Origin: SIG78 sp045533055
GTDB lineage: Bacteria > Verrucomicrobiota > Lentisphaeria > Victivallales > Victivallaceae
NCBI GenBank assembly: GCA_045533055.1
Contig: JAZSHD010000162.1
Coordinates: 1-6,257, forward strand
DNA: 6,257 nt
Direction of reading: 5' to 3'
Every line of letters starts with the position of its first letter. The stretch's first letter is position 1. Made by a program: the position numbers and the translations under genes. Shown here piece after piece: positions 5,366 through 6,257 of the stretch. A model generated the notes under the pieces. It did no database searches and had not been told where the DNA came from. It worked only from the letters and a program-made list of their open reading frames with translations.

Positions 5366-6199
5366 ATGGATAATTCTTTTCGTTATACGGTCTTGAGCAG
5401 CACGCAAAATGCCACCTTTAAAGCCGTGATGAAACTCCGTGACCGCCGGGATCGGGAAAAACGCCGCCTGACCGTATTGGAAGGCTATCGGGAGCTGACC
5501 AGAGCGCAAGAGTATGGCATGGAACTTGTGGAGTGCTTTTTTGCCCCTGAAATGTTCCTCGGGGAAAATGAATTTACTGTGCTCAAAAGTCTTGCCGAAT
5601 CCGGCGTGAGAGTCTATCAGGTACCCCCTTTTATGTTGGAAAAAATGGCGTACCGTGACCGCCCTGAAGGGTTGATCGCCACGGCCAAAATGCTCCGGCA
5701 CACTCTTGACGATCTGCCGGTGGTGGAAAATGGGCTTTATCTCGTTGCCGAAGCCGTGGAAAAACCCGGCAATCTGGGCAGTATGCTCCGCAGTGCCGAT
5801 GCCGCCGGCGTGGACGGCATGATCATTTGCGACAAAACTACCGATATATACAACCCCAATGTTATCCGTGCCTCCACCGGGGCACTCTTTGCCGTGCCCC
5901 TTGCCGAAGCCACCACCGACGAAACTTTTGCCTGGCTGCGTAAGCACAATATCAAGATACTGTCGGCAACGCCACACACCGATAACATCTATACTGATGT
6001 GGATTTGACCACCAGCGTCGCCATCGCCGTCGGTACCGAACAAACCGGCCTTACCGAACGCTGGATGACCGAGTGCGACCTGCCCGTAGTTATCCCCATG
6101 CTGGGACAAATCGACTCACTTAACGTCGCCACCGCCACCACCATTCTGCTCTACGAAGCCGCCCGCCAACGCAACTGGAAAATGCACGGCAATCGTTGA
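5366..6199 (+). CDS. TrmH/SpoU-family RNA 2'-O-ribose methyltransferase
   Basis: A 277-residue SPOUT-class enzyme that transfers a methyl group from S-adenosylmethionine to a ribose 2'-OH of rRNA or tRNA. The N-terminal part (about 6-105) is the substrate-binding domain: SSTQNATFKAVMKLRDRRDR (11-30), then VLEGYREL (37-44) and a region ending PEGLIA (100-105). The C-terminal trefoil-knot domain shows the three SpoU motifs: motif 1 EKPGNLGSMLRSADAAG (132-148, with N135 and the catalytic-type R142), motif 2 VGTEQTGL (222-229), and motif 3 VIPMLGQIDSLNVATATTILLYEA (242-265, with the S251-L252-N253-V254 core). Its length and domain order fit RlmB/TsnR-like 23S rRNA methyltransferases, but the target nucleotide cannot be deduced. 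The ATG has AAGG seven bases upstream. It is transcribed divergently from the waaP operon and is followed 20 nt after its stop by a hairpin repeat like the one after uxaC. Confidence 0.94.
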   Translation: MDNSFRYTVLSSTQNATFKAVMKLRDRRDREKRRLTVLEGYRELTRAQEYGMELVECFFAPEMFLGENEFTVLKSLAESGVRVYQVPPFMLEKMAYRDRPEGLIATAKMLRHTLDDLPVVENGLYLVAEAVEKPGNLGSMLRSADAAGVDGMIICDKTTDIYNPNVIRASTGALFAVPLAEATTDETFAWLRKHNIKILSATPHTDNIYTDVDLTTSVAIAVGTEQTGLTERWMTECDLPVVIPMLGQIDSLNVATATTILLYEAARQRNWKMHGNR

Positions 6200-6219
6200 A
6201 GCGTAAGTGAGTAGGGAAC

Positions 6220-6257
6220 TTGGGGAAGAGGGAAAAACCTTTTCAGGAAAGGTTCTT
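6220..6257 (+). repeat. Long-hairpin palindromic repeat 3' of the methyltransferase gene (right copy, cut by the window edge)
   Basis: From 6220 the plus strand repeats the minus-strand sequence of the left element, beginning TTGGGGAAGAGGGAAAAACC. The inner stem AACCTTT (6236-6242) pairs with AAAGGTT (6248-6254) around a five-base loop (TCAGG). The next base, C6255, is the same unpaired bulge as in the left copy, and T6256-T6257 begin the outer 3' arm, which continues beyond the window. Against the left copy, the visible 38 bases differ only in the loop region (one deleted base and one substitution). A short upstream match (GGGAAC here, GGGAGCC there) suggests the unit begins a few bases earlier. 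It starts 20 nt after the methyltransferase stop codon. Confidence 0.8.

Noticed and set aside
5243..6109. Minus-strand open frame of 288 codons antisense to the methyltransferase
   Set aside because: The plus-strand frame carries all three SpoU motifs. The antisense product has no recognisable domain and would run through the divergent promoter region.
12..6257. The two end repeats as terminal inverted repeats of a mobile element spanning the window
   Set aside because: The copies are in inverted orientation, but each is itself a palindrome, there is no transposase, and the enclosed genes are housekeeping-type such as truA. A dispersed repeat family explains this better.

Overview
The window reads as a compact chromosomal segment of a Gram-negative bacterium. 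The strongest lineage clue is a convincing WaaP-type lipopolysaccharide core kinase, which implies a heptose-containing LPS. The mixture of waaP, truA, nikR, a STAS protein, a TRIC-family channel and uxaC in one run would suit a gut-type member of the PVC group (for example Lentisphaerota), but that placement is a low-confidence inference and no marker gene here settles it. I see no phage, transposase, CRISPR, tRNA or rRNA genes.

Layout: almost the whole window (5187 down to 118) is one minus-strand gene run, in transcription order waaP (LPS heptose kinase) > truA (tRNA pseudouridine synthase) > nikR (nickel-responsive repressor) > STAS-domain protein > TRIC/UPF0126 membrane protein > VOC-fold protein > uxaC (uronate isomerase). 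Gaps between genes are 4, 19, 3, 14, -4 (ATGA overlap) and 33 nt. Ribosome-binding sites often sit in the end of the preceding gene, so this is probably a single, functionally mixed operon. A 178-bp AT-rich divergent intergenic region (5188-5365) separates it from a plus-strand TrmH/SpoU-family RNA 2'-O-methyltransferase (5366-6199). Candidate promoter hexamers and a small perfect dyad lie in that region.

The most interesting non-coding feature is a pair of nearly identical long-hairpin elements, one at each end of the window (12-64 and 6220-6257, the latter cut by the window edge). Each lies just 3' of the last gene of its transcription unit (uxaC on minus, the methyltransferase on plus), and both have the same orientation relative to transcription. 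The left copy folds into a 16-bp purine/pyrimidine stem, a one-base bulge and a 7-bp inner stem. The bulge and stem sequence are kept in the right copy as far as it is visible, while the loop differs. This looks like a dispersed palindromic repeat family that may serve as a 3'-end or termination element; it lacks the U-tract of a classic intrinsic terminator.

How the genes fit together: there is no single pathway. Envelope (WaaP), RNA modification (TruA, SpoU), metal sensing (NikR), signalling (STAS), membrane transport (TRIC) and uronate catabolism (UxaC) are packed side by side. No nickel transporter, hydrogenase or urease genes, no anti-sigma kinase and no other hexuronate genes are visible, so the partners of NikR, the STAS protein and UxaC must lie elsewhere.
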